This document shows positions 28,297 to 37,695 of a stretch of DNA of 64,000 bases, in pieces. Within the stretch, counting starts at the first letter, position 1, and every line of letters begins with the position of its first letter. A program made the translations under genes and the position numbers. The DNA is from Erythrobacter sp. (lineage in GTDB: Bacteria > Pseudomonadota > Alphaproteobacteria > Sphingomonadales > Sphingomonadaceae), in assembly GCF_011765465.1 (NCBI RefSeq), contig NZ_CP050265.1:2137501-2201500 (forward strand), in the 5' to 3' direction. The notes beneath the pieces are model-generated. The model was not told the origin of the DNA and ran no database searches. It worked only from the letters and a program-made list of their open reading frames with translations.

Positions 28297-31278
28297 TCAG
28301 TCGATCAGCACGAAGGGGCCCCACGCCTCGGGACGGTCGGCGCCGGGAAGGCCGCTTTCGCCGCGCAGGCTGGCGATCGCTTCGGCAAGGGCTCGCGGCT
28401 TGTCGCCGTGTTCGCGGTAGCGCCGCAGGGTGTGGACCGCGACATAAGCGGCGACATCGTCGCGCACCTTCCAGTGGGTCGCAAGCAGGCTTCCCCCGCC
28501 GGCGAAGCGGAACGCGGCGACGAGGCCGGAGAAGGCCGTCGCCCCGCCCTCGAACCCGGCCGCACTGTCGCAGGCGGTCAGCAGAACCCAGTCTGCGGCA
28601 AGATCGAGCCGGGCGATCTCGCTCGCAGTCAGCAGGCCGTCGCGCGCCGCGCCGCTCTCGCCGCCGCCGCCGCCGCCACGCGCGAGGACCAGGGCCGGCT
28701 CGGCGATACCTTCGAGCTCGCCGCCGACGAGCCCGTGGGTCGCGAATAGCAGGATCCGCGCCTGCGACACCGCCGGATCGGCGAGGCGTGCCTCGCTCGC
28801 TTCATTGCCCAGGAACAGGCGCGTTTCCCCGCCCTCGTATTCGCGCGCGATCATGCGCGCCTCGCGTTCCGAGCCGGGCAGCGGCGGGAGCGCGGCGAGC
28901 CGCGCGAAATCCGCGCCCGAGCGGGCGAAATAGGCGGCCGGGGCAAGCACCGCGTCCTGCCTGCCCTGTCCATCCTCCAAGCGTCCGAACGGAGTCGGCG
29001 CGGCGAAGGCGACGAAGCCGCTCGCGCGGCGCTCGGGAACCGCCGCTGGCCGGTCGAACGAAGCCACGTTCGCAAGCGCGAAGCGGTCGGCGAGGAAGGC
29101 GGGCGCGGGCCCGTTGTCCAGCACCAGCACACCGAAAGGCAACGATGCGAGCGGACCTCCGGCAAGGATGCGCAGCGTATCGGCCTCGGCCAGAGCCGCG
29201 CGCTCGCCGGCAGGCAGAAGCGCCTCGGCCAGACGCGCGGACACGGCCGCGTCGAATTGCCCTGCGGCTGCCCCGTCGCGCACCGCCGCCGCGACCGCGA
29301 CCAGCTCGGCGCGCGGCAGGGCGATGCGGTTCATCAGCACCTCGCCGGGCGTCACCAGCAGCGAATAGGCCCCGTCATAGGCCGGCGCGATCGCGAGCAG
29401 CGCTTCGCCCTCGCCCAGCCGCGCCCGGATCGCAGGGATAGTCACGCGATCCGCTTCGAGCAGTCGGCCGAGCGCCGCGTCCCGCCCCTTGAGCGCCGCG
29501 AAAGCCTCGTCCCGCACCCGCACCGCCTCGCCCAGCCGCGCGCGCGCCGCCGCGATCCCGCTCCCCGCCGCCAATGCCCGCAGCAGGGCACGGTCGGCCG
29601 CTTCGAGCGCGGCCTCGGCCTCCTGCAGCGCCTTGAGCGCGGCTGCGATGTCGCCGTCGCGCGCCGCCAGCCGCTCGGCCCGCAGGGCGCTCGCCTGCGC
29701 GATGCCCGAGCCGGTCGCGAGCGCGATTGCCTGCGCCAAGATGTCGGGCTCGTTCGCGGCGAGCGCGATCTCCATGATGAGATCGAGCGCCGCGCGCTCT
29801 TCGGCCTGCCACGCGCCCGAAGCGCGCACCCGTCCGGCTTCGAGGAAATAGAGCATGGCGCGCGCATCCGCCGCCGCGCCGCCCGGATCACCCGCCAGCG
29901 CGGCCTTCGCATAGGCATCGACCAGCACGGCGTGGCGCAGTGCGAAGGCGCCTGTGTCCTCGGTCTCGATCAGCCGCGCCCGGTCGCGCGCCGCGATCCG
30001 CGCGGCCTCCTCCACCTCACCCGCCCGCACCAGCGCGCGCACGAGGTCGGGGCCGATGCGCTTGGCGATCTCGGTGTCGACATCGCTCGCCGCCATTCGC
30101 GCATCGAGAGCGCGCAGCCGTTCGAGCGCCTCCGCCCCCCGCCCGAGCGCGAAGGCCCCTTGCGCGGCATAGCCCTGCGAACCGAGGCCGAAGGGGCTGC
30201 CCTCACCCTGGTATTTCGCAAAGATCGGCGCGGCCTCGTCGAACAGCGGGACCGCCTCGGCATAGCGTTCGCGCTGGTGCAGGATCGTGGCGAGCAGGTG
30301 GATGCCGTAGCCGAAGAAGAGGCTGTCCGCGCCCTCGTGCTCGCGCTTCAGCTCGAGCGATCGGACAAGGTAATCGGTCGCCTCGATCGGGCGCCCGCTG
30401 CGCGACAGGATGATCGCGAGCATTTCCAGCGCGCGGGCATAGCTCGGATGCGAAGGATCGACATGGGCCACCGCGCGCTCGACCGCGACGCGGGCCTCGG
30501 CCTCGGCCTCCTCCATCCTGCCAGCGCGGCGCAAGGTGCCTGCTAGCCCATAGACCGAAGCGATCGTGTCCGGATCGTTCGGCCCGAGGTATTGCTCGCG
30601 CGTGGCGAGGCTCGCGCGCTGGTAGTCGAGCGCTTCCTCGATCCGGCTCAATTGCAGCATGACCTGCGAGAGCGAGAATTCGAGATTGCTCTTGGAGACC
30701 GCCTCGCTGCGCCCGATTTCCTCCGGGCCGAGCGCATTGAAACTCGCCGTGTAGTCGCGATAGCCCTCCTCCAGCGCCGCGACCGCCGCATCCGCCTCGC
30801 CCGCCTGCGCGAGCAGCGTGCCGAGCAGCGCCACGCCCTCGGCGCGCACCGCGAGCGTATCGGGATCGTCCGCCGCGAGCCCGGCAAGCCCGGCTTCGAC
30901 CGCCTCGCGCGCCGCATCGTTGCGGCCGAGATTGTAGAGCTGGGATGCGATGGGAATCGCGGCGCGCGCGATCGCGGGATGGTCGGGGTCGATCCGCCGC
31001 GCGGCCCGTTGCACGTCCTCCCACGCGGCGATGATCGCGGCCGCGCCTTCGGCATCGGGGGTGGTGGCGTTGAAGACCTGCGTCGCCCGGTCGATCAGGC
31101 GAGCGACCTCTGCTTCGGGATCGGGCACCTCGGAGGCTGCTCGCCCATTCTCCTGCGCCGCGAGCGCAGCGAGCGGCGCAGCCCCCGCCAGCGGCCCCGC
31201 CAACGCTAACGCCAGCGCGAGCGCCAACGCCGGCCCCATGCCGCGCCGCCCTGCGCGCTTCGCTCCATCCCCGTCCAT
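28297..31278 (-). CDS. Secreted TPR-CHAT protease (caspase-like)
   Basis: 993 aa. A signal peptide (LALALALALAGPLAG then AALAAQ) predicts export. Residues about 45-500 are helical repeats of TPR kind (units such as IEEALDYQRASLATREQYLGP, and DDPDTLAVRAEGVALLG). The C-terminal CHAT domain (about 640-993) has the catalytic His in LLFATHGLVGGE near 848 and Cys in LLTACDSAAGF near 903, followed by GLVAAFRFAGGGSLLATHWKV. So the dyad is intact. CHAT proteases are caspase relatives used in defence and signalling; this one is outside the cytoplasm. Last gene of a coupled four-gene operon. Confidence 0.88.
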   Translation of the reverse strand: MDGDGAKRAGRRGMGPALALALALALAGPLAGAAPLAALAAQENGRAASEVPDPEAEVARLIDRATQVFNATTPDAEGAAAIIAAWEDVQRAARRIDPDHPAIARAAIPIASQLYNLGRNDAAREAVEAGLAGLAADDPDTLAVRAEGVALLGTLLAQAGEADAAVAALEEGYRDYTASFNALGPEEIGRSEAVSKSNLEFSLSQVMLQLSRIEEALDYQRASLATREQYLGPNDPDTIASVYGLAGTLRRAGRMEEAEAEARVAVERAVAHVDPSHPSYARALEMLAIILSRSGRPIEATDYLVRSLELKREHEGADSLFFGYGIHLLATILHQRERYAEAVPLFDEAAPIFAKYQGEGSPFGLGSQGYAAQGAFALGRGAEALERLRALDARMAASDVDTEIAKRIGPDLVRALVRAGEVEEAARIAARDRARLIETEDTGAFALRHAVLVDAYAKAALAGDPGGAAADARAMLYFLEAGRVRASGAWQAEERAALDLIMEIALAANEPDILAQAIALATGSGIAQASALRAERLAARDGDIAAALKALQEAEAALEAADRALLRALAAGSGIAAARARLGEAVRVRDEAFAALKGRDAALGRLLEADRVTIPAIRARLGEGEALLAIAPAYDGAYSLLVTPGEVLMNRIALPRAELVAVAAAVRDGAAAGQFDAAVSARLAEALLPAGERAALAEADTLRILAGGPLASLPFGVLVLDNGPAPAFLADRFALANVASFDRPAAVPERRASGFVAFAAPTPFGRLEDGQGRQDAVLAPAAYFARSGADFARLAALPPLPGSEREARMIAREYEGGETRLFLGNEASEARLADPAVSQARILLFATHGLVGGELEGIAEPALVLARGGGGGGESGAARDGLLTASEIARLDLAADWVLLTACDSAAGFEGGATAFSGLVAAFRFAGGGSLLATHWKVRDDVAAYVAVHTLRRYREHGDKPRALAEAIASLRGESGLPGADRPEAWGPFVLID

Positions 31279-31320
31279 CCTCGCAAACTCCCGCGGGTTT
31301 TCCGCGATGATAGGATCCCG

Positions 31321-31908
31321 TCAGTCGAACACGATGTAAAATTTCGACACTCGGGGGCCATCATTGGCGATCTCGATCCGGTGGCGCTGGGTGTAGAGCG
31401 GGGTCCAGCGGCATTCGACCGGATCCGCGCGCCCGTCGCACACTTGTCGGTCGGCCTGGTCGCGCACGGTGAGGCGCAGGTCCGGCCCCTTTGCGACCCT
31501 TAGGACGATCTGCGCCGCGCGCCCGCCGAGGAAGGTCTGTTCGAGCGTCGCACTTGCCCCCGGGTCCAGCGTGCCCGAGCGGTAGGCGGGACCGAGCGCG
31601 CGCCCGCGCATCGGCGGGGCGTCTTCGGGAAGCGCTTCGAGCCAGCGGGCGAGCCGTGCCTCGTCGGCCTCGCTCGCGGCTTCGGGAGCGATCCGCGCGA
31701 GCCGCTCGGCCGCCTCGGCCAGCGCGGGCCCGTCGTCCGCCGCCTCGGCGCGCTCGGCCGCCAGCAGCGTGCGGGCGAGGCGCGCGGCGCGGCTCTCGCT
31801 CGCGGCGGTGGGCGAACCGGGCGGAGGCGCGACGTCTGCCGGCGCGGTTGCGCAGGACGCCAGCGCCAGCCCGGCCAGCCCCGCCGCGATGAGGCGCGCC
31901 CCGATCAT
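31321..31908 (-). CDS. Lipoprotein linked to the CHAT protease
   Basis: 195 aa. Lipobox LASC with Cys near 19. Then an Ala/Glu-rich helical stretch (about 40-95) and a C-terminal beta-rich region (about 110-195) including TLEQTFLGGRAAQIVLRVAKG and RIEIANDGPRVSKFYIVFD, which looks like a prepeptidase-type (PPC-like) sandwich. No family recognised with certainty. Overlaps the kinase gene by four bases (ATGA) and is 42 bp from the CHAT gene, so likely cotranscribed with both. Confidence 0.75.
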   Translation of the reverse strand: MIGARLIAAGLAGLALASCATAPADVAPPPGSPTAASESRAARLARTLLAAERAEAADDGPALAEAAERLARIAPEAASEADEARLARWLEALPEDAPPMRGRALGPAYRSGTLDPGASATLEQTFLGGRAAQIVLRVAKGPDLRLTVRDQADRQVCDGRADPVECRWTPLYTQRHRIEIANDGPRVSKFYIVFD

Positions 31909-33257
31909 GCCCGCTCCGCCACGCGGAAAACCGCACCCGTCGGCCCGCCCTCGCGCGGCGGATCCAGCGTCAGGTCGAGTTCGTGCCGTTCCGCGATCGC
32001 GCGGGCGAGCGCAAGGCCGAGCCCGCTGCCCGGCGCCTCGCCCACGCGCCGCTTGCCGCGATAGAAGCGTTCGAAGATGCGCTCCGCTTCCGCAGGGTCG
32101 ATGCCCGGGCCGTCATCGGCCACCACTAGCACCGGCCCGGGATCGAGCGTCACTTCGATCCGTCCCCCCTCGGGCACGTATTTGAGCGCGTTGTCGAGCA
32201 TATTCGTCACCAGCCTGCTCAATTGCCGTTCGTCCCCCTCGATCACGACGCCCGGTTCCAGCCGCCATTCGAGTGCGATGCCCGCCTCCTCGGCGCTGCC
32301 GGCATAGAGCTCGCAGATCGCGCCGACCATATCGCCGAGATCGACCGGGCCAAGCCCGGTGCGATCGCCCCGCCGGGCCTTGCTCGCGGCGATGTCGAGC
32401 AGGGATTCGAGCGTCTGCACCAGCCTCCTGATCTCGCCCCGAGCCTCGACCAGCCGTTCGGCGACGATCGGTTCGGGCTGTGCCTCGAGCGCTTTCACCA
32501 GCCGGTTGTCGAGGTGCGAGAGCGGCGTGCGGATTTCGTGCGCGAGCTGTTCGGAAGTGTCGCGATAGGCTTCCATCAGGTCCCCCACCCGCGCCAGCGC
32601 GGCGGCGCTGTGGGCGGCGAGTTCGTCGATCTCGTCGCCCCCGCCGGGCCGCGCGGCGAGCAGGTCCCGGTCACCATGCGGCTCGCGGAAGGCGCGGTTG
32701 ATCCGCCCGATCCGGCGTTGCAGCCCGGCAGCGGCGAAGCGGCCGACGAGCGCCACCAGCAGCACGAAAACCGCGCCCCCGGCGGCAAAGGAAAAGGCGA
32801 TGCCCGAAAGCACCGGCGCGTCGATGTCGGCCGTGCGCGCGACGACGAGGCGAAGGTCGGGGCCAAGCTGAACCGCGCGCGCATAGCCCTTCGAGCCGGC
32901 TCCGATCGCGATCACCCCGCTTTCCGAAACGCGAGCGTCGAGGTCGGGCCAGGCGGCAAGATCGCCCGCTATCCGGCGCCCGCTGTCATCGGCGAGCAGG
33001 TAATGCGGCGCGCTGCCTTCGGCCGGGGTGAGCGCGATGCGATCGGCGATGCGCGCGGCCAGTTCCTCGCGCCCGCCGCTCGCGTAGATGTCGACGAGGC
33101 CGGCGAGATCGACATCGACTTCGGCCTCGGCGGCGGCTTCGAGCGTTGCCGCGACGGTCTGGTGGGTAAACCACCATAGGGCAGCGAGCAGCGCCAGAGA
33201 CAGCGCCATCGCCGCGACCACCAGCCGGGTGAAGATCGACCGGCGCGCTTCGCTCAT
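31905..33257 (-). CDS. Sensor histidine kinase
   Basis: 450 aa. Two membrane helices (about 10-30 and 150-172) enclose a periplasmic sensor of about 120 residues. A HAMP-like segment follows, then the H-box LAHEIRTPLSH with His 240, N-box NMLDNALKYV, and ATP-lid boxes VVADDGPGIDP, IFERFYRGKRR and GSGLGLALARAI. It phosphorylates the regulator encoded upstream. Starts with a four-base overlap with that gene and ends with one into the lipoprotein gene. Confidence 0.94.
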   Translation of the reverse strand: MSEARRSIFTRLVVAAMALSLALLAALWWFTHQTVAATLEAAAEAEVDVDLAGLVDIYASGGREELAARIADRIALTPAEGSAPHYLLADDSGRRIAGDLAAWPDLDARVSESGVIAIGAGSKGYARAVQLGPDLRLVVARTADIDAPVLSGIAFSFAAGGAVFVLLVALVGRFAAAGLQRRIGRINRAFREPHGDRDLLAARPGGGDEIDELAAHSAAALARVGDLMEAYRDTSEQLAHEIRTPLSHLDNRLVKALEAQPEPIVAERLVEARGEIRRLVQTLESLLDIAASKARRGDRTGLGPVDLGDMVGAICELYAGSAEEAGIALEWRLEPGVVIEGDERQLSRLVTNMLDNALKYVPEGGRIEVTLDPGPVLVVADDGPGIDPAEAERIFERFYRGKRRVGEAPGSGLGLALARAIAERHELDLTLDPPREGGPTGAVFRVAERA

Positions 33258-33976
33258 GGGCGGCGTTCGCCGCTCTGCGGCTTCGCGCGCCCGTCGAGCA
33301 GGCGGTAGCCCGAACCCCAGATCGTCTCGAGCGCGGGGCGGTCGAAACCGTCCTCGAGCTTGCGCCGCAGCCGGCCGATATTGACGTCGACGACATTGGT
33401 CTGCGGGTCGAAATCCATGTTCCAGACATCGCGCAGCAGCATTTCGCGAGTCACGATCTCGCCCGCGTTCTCCATGAAATAGCGGAACAATTCGAATTCC
33501 TTGGGGCTCAAGGCGATGTGGCGGTTGTCGCGGAACGCGGTGCGCGCCTTCACATGGCATTCGAACGCGCCATAGAGGATCACCGCCGAATGCTCGCGCC
33601 CGGTCGAGCGGCGATGCAGCGCGCGCAGGCGGGCGACCAGTTCCTCCGGCTCGAAGGGCTTGGCGAGGTAATCGTCCGCGCCGGTGTCGAGCCCGTCGGC
33701 GCGGTCGCTGGTGCGGCCGAGAGCGGAGAGGATCAGGATCGGCGTGCCGATGCCGCTTTCGCGCAGGCGCTTCGTGATGGTGAGCCCGTCGATGTCGCCC
33801 AGCATCCGGTCGAGAATGATGACGTCGAAGGCTTCCATCCCGGCGCGCAACAGGGCCGCGCTGCCATTGTCCTCCCACACCAGCACGTCGCCCGACGCGG
33901 CGAGGATTTCCGCCACCGCCGCGGCGCTCTTGGGGTCGTCCTCGACGTGGAGGATCCTAAGAGCCTGTCGTTCCAT
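33254..33976 (-). CDS. OmpR-family response regulator
   Basis: 240 aa from ATG 33976. Receiver domain: acidic pair HVEDD near 10-14, phospho-acceptor D56 in VIILDRMLGD, threonine/serine ILSALGR near 78, and K in LAKPFEPEELVARL. C-terminal winged helix: LSPKEFELFRYFMENAGEIV, then NVVDVNIGRLRRKL and ETIWGSGYRL. It binds DNA when phosphorylated by the neighbouring kinase. First gene of the operon that ends with the CHAT protease. Confidence 0.95.
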   Translation of the reverse strand: MERQALRILHVEDDPKSAAAVAEILAASGDVLVWEDNGSAALLRAGMEAFDVIILDRMLGDIDGLTITKRLRESGIGTPILILSALGRTSDRADGLDTGADDYLAKPFEPEELVARLRALHRRSTGREHSAVILYGAFECHVKARTAFRDNRHIALSPKEFELFRYFMENAGEIVTREMLLRDVWNMDFDPQTNVVDVNIGRLRRKLEDGFDRPALETIWGSGYRLLDGRAKPQSGERRP

Positions 33977-34078
33977 CCCGCCTCCCCGCTTTGCGAAAGC
34001 GTCCCGCCCCCGGCGTGCTGCCACCACTCGCGCGGGGGCGCAAGCGGCGGCGGGGCGCGCCGGGCGGCAGCGCGCGCG

Positions 34079-34969
34079 TCAGTCGAGGCTCTCGATCGAG
34101 ACCCAGCCCTTGGTGCCGAAATTGTCCTCGGCCTCGATGAACAGGCCCTCGCGCCGCCCGGTCGGGGTCAGCGTCGTGCCCACGCCGAGGCTGCGCAGCG
34201 CCTTCGCTTCGGCGGAGGGCATTTCGAACAGGCTGGTGGCGACGCGGACGGTGGCGTATTCGGGCTCGGCGCTCGCAGCGGCCATGCGCGGGACCGAAGC
34301 GATCGTATCGCGCTGGGCGACGACATTGTTGAAAGCGATGACGAAGGCTTCGACCAGCATCCGCCCCTTCTTGTCGCGGGCATATCCGGCAGCGTCCGCG
34401 CCCGCATCCCACGCCGCCCCGCCGCCGAAGTCGATGGTCGATTTCCTGACCTCGCCCGAACCGGTGACGATGGTGAGCCCGTTGGCCGGGCTGAGCAGCT
34501 TGATGCCCGCGGCATAGCGCTTCTTCTTGCCGCCGAAGCCGCCGAACATCCCCAGCACGGCACCCGCGCCGGGCACGCTGGAGAGCACCGAACTCGCCGC
34601 GCCCGAGCGCACGAGCCCTTCCATCGCCGCGCTTTTGGCGAGCTCGATCGACTGGTCGACCTCCTCACTGGTCCCGGCGACGATGTTCATCAGGAAGTCC
34701 GCCGGCTCGCCGCCCGCTGCGCTGTGCGGCGTGAAGCAGCCGCTTTCGCTGGCGAGCGCATTGACGAGCGCGCGCGGGGAGCCGAGGCCGAATTCCGACC
34801 AGCCCTGGGTGTCGCCGTCGACCACAGCGATCGTGCCGAGGCTTTCGCTGCAGGTGACGAGTTCGACATCGTCGTCCTTGGCCTGGGCGGGCGGCGCGAC
34901 AAGCGCTGCGGAAGCGGCGAGCGCGGCGATGAAGGTGCGGGGGAAAGTGCGGGTGAAGGTGTGCGTCAT
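34079..34969 (-). CDS. Secreted CsgG-like protein with C-terminal SH3-like domain
   Basis: 296 aa from ATG 34969, with Shine-Dalgarno AGGGAGGG. Signal peptide (FIAALAASAALVAPPAQA). The body (CSESLGTIAVVDGDTQGW then VVTG-type segments and MLVEAFVIAFNNVVAQ) resembles CsgG/HfaB outer-membrane lipoproteins, but the lipobox Cys is absent. The C-terminus (RSLGVGTTLTPTGRREGLFI to the end) looks like a bacterial SH3 domain. Lies 102 bp upstream of the response regulator gene, same strand. The CsgG-like call is tentative. Confidence 0.6.
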   Translation of the reverse strand: MTHTFTRTFPRTFIAALAASAALVAPPAQAKDDDVELVTCSESLGTIAVVDGDTQGWSEFGLGSPRALVNALASESGCFTPHSAAGGEPADFLMNIVAGTSEEVDQSIELAKSAAMEGLVRSGAASSVLSSVPGAGAVLGMFGGFGGKKKRYAAGIKLLSPANGLTIVTGSGEVRKSTIDFGGGAAWDAGADAAGYARDKKGRMLVEAFVIAFNNVVAQRDTIASVPRMAAASAEPEYATVRVATSLFEMPSAEAKALRSLGVGTTLTPTGRREGLFIEAEDNFGTKGWVSIESLD

Positions 34970-35339
34970 GGAATGTCCCTCCCTTGTGCTTGGGTGGGCC
35001 AAGGATGAAGCGGGCCCGCGCGCGCCCCCACACACATGGCCAGCCATCTTCATGACAAGACCTGTCATCCCATCGTTTCGGCGCGGCTCGGCTGTGGCGG
35101 CGCCGGGGAAGGTGACGAACCCGCCCATCACCCGCTCCACCTCGCGAATCGCATCGCGCCGTCCGGCAGGATTGCGCCGGGCCCCTGCGCCGCGCGCCGC
35201 GCGCCGCTGCGTGCCGGCCCGATCGTCTTGTTCGTCACGCTGTGCCGGCCCCAGGGGTCTTGCAGGAACCTCGGGCAGGCATGGCTCGGGCATTTTCATC
35301 TGTCCGTGACAAGCCGCGTCACGGGGATGACCAATCCGG
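34970..35339. other. Intergenic region upstream of the CsgG-like gene
   Basis: 370 bp. Contains a perfect palindrome ATGACA-N5-TGTCAT at 35052-35068 and a second pair GTGAC/GTCAC at about 35307-35323. No ORF with a family match. The CsgG-like gene promoter should be here, and the end of bchJ is at 35340. Confidence 0.5.
35052..35068. promoter_or_regulatory. Candidate operator palindrome ATGACA-N5-TGTCAT
   Basis: Six-base arms in perfect inverted repeat with a five-base spacer, 83 bp before the start codon of the minus-strand CsgG-like gene. Placement upstream of a start fits a repressor or activator site. The regulator is unknown. Confidence 0.35.
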
Positions 35340-35987
35340 TTAGGCAGGAGCCTCGCGAGGGGTGGGGCGCGGATCGTCGGCACGGCGGCCGCTGCAAGCG
35401 ATGCGATAGCGGCCCAGCAGGGGCTCGCCCTTGTCGGCGGCGAGCATGGCGCATTCGGCGCGCGGTGCGACCAGCTCGCGGAACAGGCGGGTGAAGACCG
35501 CGCCATACCATGTGAAGAGGCTGGCGGGGGGCGCGGGGTCGTCGCCCGCATCCTTGCGGTCGATGGTGAAGCGCCAGCCGCCTTCCGGCGTGAACCGCCC
35601 CGCCCCGACGAAGGTCCACGCGTGCTTGCGGATCGCCGCCATGAGGAGCGGCGCGGCGAGCGCGGCGGGGAGCAGGCGCAGCAGCGCCTTCGCCGGGGCC
35701 GGGATGCGGTTGGCGATGATGTAGTCGGCTGTCGCCTCGCCCGAGGCTCGCGCAATTGCGTCGGCATCGCCGGGCCGGCAGCGCGCGATCGCCCGGTGCA
35801 GCGCGATCGCTTCGGCCTCGCGGATCATCCTTTCGCCGCTCGGCAGGCGCGCAATCCCCGCCTCGGCGAGGATCGCCGCGCCTACCTTCGCGCCCAATCG
35901 CTCCTCGATCACCCGCACCGTCTGGAGCACGGCGTTGGGACCGATCTCCGCCTCGCCGGGGGAAGGAGCGCGCGCCTCAGGCGTCAT
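35340..35987 (-). CDS. bchJ: Bacteriochlorophyll 4-vinyl reductase-like protein BchJ (V4R domain)
   Basis: 215 aa from ATG 35987; ATG 36002 is an alternative. It overlaps the end of bchE by about 11 bp. The V4R fold is seen in [19 protein letters not shown] and in the later [17 protein letters not shown]. BchJ was described as the 8-vinyl-type reductase of bacteriochlorophyll synthesis; later work favours a helper role. Directly downstream of bchE on the same strand, so cotranscribed. Confidence 0.88.
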   Translation of the reverse strand: MTPEARAPSPGEAEIGPNAVLQTVRVIEERLGAKVGAAILAEAGIARLPSGERMIREAEAIALHRAIARCRPGDADAIARASGEATADYIIANRIPAPAKALLRLLPAALAAPLLMAAIRKHAWTFVGAGRFTPEGGWRFTIDRKDAGDDPAPPASLFTWYGAVFTRLFRELVAPRAECAMLAADKGEPLLGRYRIACSGRRADDPRPTPREAPA

Positions 35988-37605
35988 TTCCCGCCCCGAC
36001 ATCGAGCCGGTCGCGTTTGCGCTCTTCGGCGCGTTCTTTCATCTGCTTGCGCACCGCCTCTCGCCGGGCGGCGGCCTGCGCGGCCTTGTCGGCATTGGTC
36101 TGCCAGTCGGTCGCCGCATCCTCGGCCGCCGCGCGGCTTTTGTCGAACTGGAAATCGACCTTCTTCTGCGTCTGCGGCCCCCAGTAGCCCGCCTTGCCGA
36201 GGTCGTAGAAGGTCCGTTTGAAGCCGGCGCGCAGGAAGGCGTAGAGGCAGCCGAGCAGGTAACGCCGGCGGAAGCCCGTCCCGCGCCAGGGATAGTGGAA
36301 CAGCGCCTTCTGCATATAAAAGCGGCGGTAGTTCTTCATCACGCCGTTGAGCAGCTCGCCGCGTTCCATCGCTGCGGGTTTCATGATCGGCGTGACGAAA
36401 TTGTACTTGCTGAAATCGTGAATCTCGACCTGGTCCTTGATCTCCTCGAACAGCGGGGTGAAGGGCCAGGGCGTGTACATCGCCCAGTTCGCGAGGTCCG
36501 GCTGCCAGTCCCACGCCATGCGATACGTCTCTTCCAGCGTCTCGGGCGTTTCGTTGTCCAGCCCGACGATGAACTGGGCTTCCACGAAGATGTCGGCATC
36601 GCGCAGCAGCTTGATCGCCTGCTTGTTCTCCTCGACCTTGGTTTCCTTGTTGAAACGGTCGAGCTTCATCTGCGCGGCAGCTTCGGTGCCGAGGCTGACA
36701 TGGACGAGGCCGGCCTTGCGGTAGAAGGGCAGGAGTTCCTTGTCGCGGTAGATGTCGGTGACGCGGGTGTTGATCCCCCACTTCACCTTGTCGGGCAGGC
36801 CGCGGTCGATCAGTTCCTGGCAGAACTCGATGAATTTCTTGCGGTTGATGGTCGGCTCCTCGTCCGCGAGGATGAAGAAGCCGACGCCGTGGTTCTCGTG
36901 CAGGTCCTCGATCTCGTCGACCACGTCCTTGGGACCGCGGATGCGGTAGTCGCGCCAGAACTTCCATTGCGAGCAGAACGAACAGGTGAAGGGGCAGCCG
37001 CGCGCAAGGTTGGGGATCGCGACCTTGGTGCCCAGCGGCAGGTAGATGTACTGGTCCCAGTCGAGGATGGTCCAGTCGGGCTTCAGGGTGCTCATGTCCT
37101 TGACCGTGTCGGCGGCGGGCGTGGCGACGATCTTGTCGCCGTCGCGGTAGGCGAGGCCCTTGATACCGCTGCGCTCGTCCTTCCAGTTGCCCCGCTCGAT
37201 CGCGGAGAACAGCTCGACCGCAATCTCCTCGCCCTCGCCGCGCACGATGACATCGATATGCGGCGCTTCGGAAAGCACCTGCTTGTACATGAAGGTCGCG
37301 TGGACCCCGCCCAGCACCCGCACGGCTTTGGGCACGTTCAATGCCGCGATTTCGAGAACGCGTTCGGCGGCGTAGATCGAGGGGGTGATCGCGGTCGTGC
37401 CGACGACGTCGGGCTGGAGCGCGAGCATCCTCTCGCGCAATTCCTCGTCGCTGACCCCTTCGGTCATCGCGTCGATGAAGTGAATGTCGGTGAAGCCCGC
37501 GCGCTTGAGCGGACCCGTCAGGTAGGCGACCCATGCGGGCGGCCATGTCCCGGCGATCTCGGCCCCGCCCGAGCGGTAGTTTGGATGGACGAACAGAATA
37601 CGCAT
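35977..37605 (-). CDS. bchE: Anaerobic Mg-protoporphyrin IX monomethyl ester cyclase BchE
   Basis: 542 aa. N-terminal cobalamin-binding domain with [19 protein letters not shown]; radical SAM domain with CPFTCSFC, cysteines at 204, 208 and 211 binding the 4Fe-4S cluster; conserved GTEAA and QFIVGLDNE blocks. It forms the isocyclic ring of bacteriochlorophyll using water as oxygen source, needing B12 and SAM, and is oxygen-sensitive. Aerobic AAP bacteria of this family commonly carry it. A hairpin covers its ribosome binding site. Second strand-mate of bchJ and 81 bp from the VOC gene. Confidence 0.97.
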   Translation of the reverse strand: MRILFVHPNYRSGGAEIAGTWPPAWVAYLTGPLKRAGFTDIHFIDAMTEGVSDEELRERMLALQPDVVGTTAITPSIYAAERVLEIAALNVPKAVRVLGGVHATFMYKQVLSEAPHIDVIVRGEGEEIAVELFSAIERGNWKDERSGIKGLAYRDGDKIVATPAADTVKDMSTLKPDWTILDWDQYIYLPLGTKVAIPNLARGCPFTCSFCSQWKFWRDYRIRGPKDVVDEIEDLHENHGVGFFILADEEPTINRKKFIEFCQELIDRGLPDKVKWGINTRVTDIYRDKELLPFYRKAGLVHVSLGTEAAAQMKLDRFNKETKVEENKQAIKLLRDADIFVEAQFIVGLDNETPETLEETYRMAWDWQPDLANWAMYTPWPFTPLFEEIKDQVEIHDFSKYNFVTPIMKPAAMERGELLNGVMKNYRRFYMQKALFHYPWRGTGFRRRYLLGCLYAFLRAGFKRTFYDLGKAGYWGPQTQKKVDFQFDKSRAAAEDAATDWQTNADKAAQAAARREAVRKQMKERAEERKRDRLDVGAGNDA

Positions 37606-37610
37606 GAGCC

Positions 37611-37648
37611 GACTCCCCCTTCTTGGATGTCGCCAAGGTGGGGGAGTC
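37611..37648 (-). promoter_or_regulatory. Hairpin sequestering the bchE Shine-Dalgarno
   Basis: Just upstream of the bchE ATG (37605) an inverted repeat of 16 bp with two mismatches and a six-base loop is seen: GACTCCCCC at one arm and GGGGGAGTC at the other, with inner CTTGG/CCAAG. The SD-like GGGGGAG of bchE (minus strand, at plus positions 37613-37619, about 7 nt from the ATG) is entirely inside the 3' arm of the RNA stem. Folding should block ribosome entry. The structure is seen; its use as control is inference. Confidence 0.6.
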
Positions 37649-37673
37649 GCCGCGCGCGCGCTTTGTTCGAGAT

Positions 37674-37695
37674 CAAAAAGGGCCGATCAGCCCTT
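37674..37695 (-). terminator. Rho-independent terminator at the end of the hppD-VOC operon
   Basis: On the minus strand: AAGGGC, a six-base loop, GCCCTT followed by TTT and overlapping the VOC stop codon (37687-37689). It would end the hppD-VOC transcript before bchE, unless read through. bchE then needs its own promoter in the 68 bp left, or antitermination. Confidence 0.6.

Noticed and set aside
26886-28300. tRNA-Ser as a phage or island attachment site
   Set aside because: I found no second copy of the tRNA 3' end and no integrase in the window.
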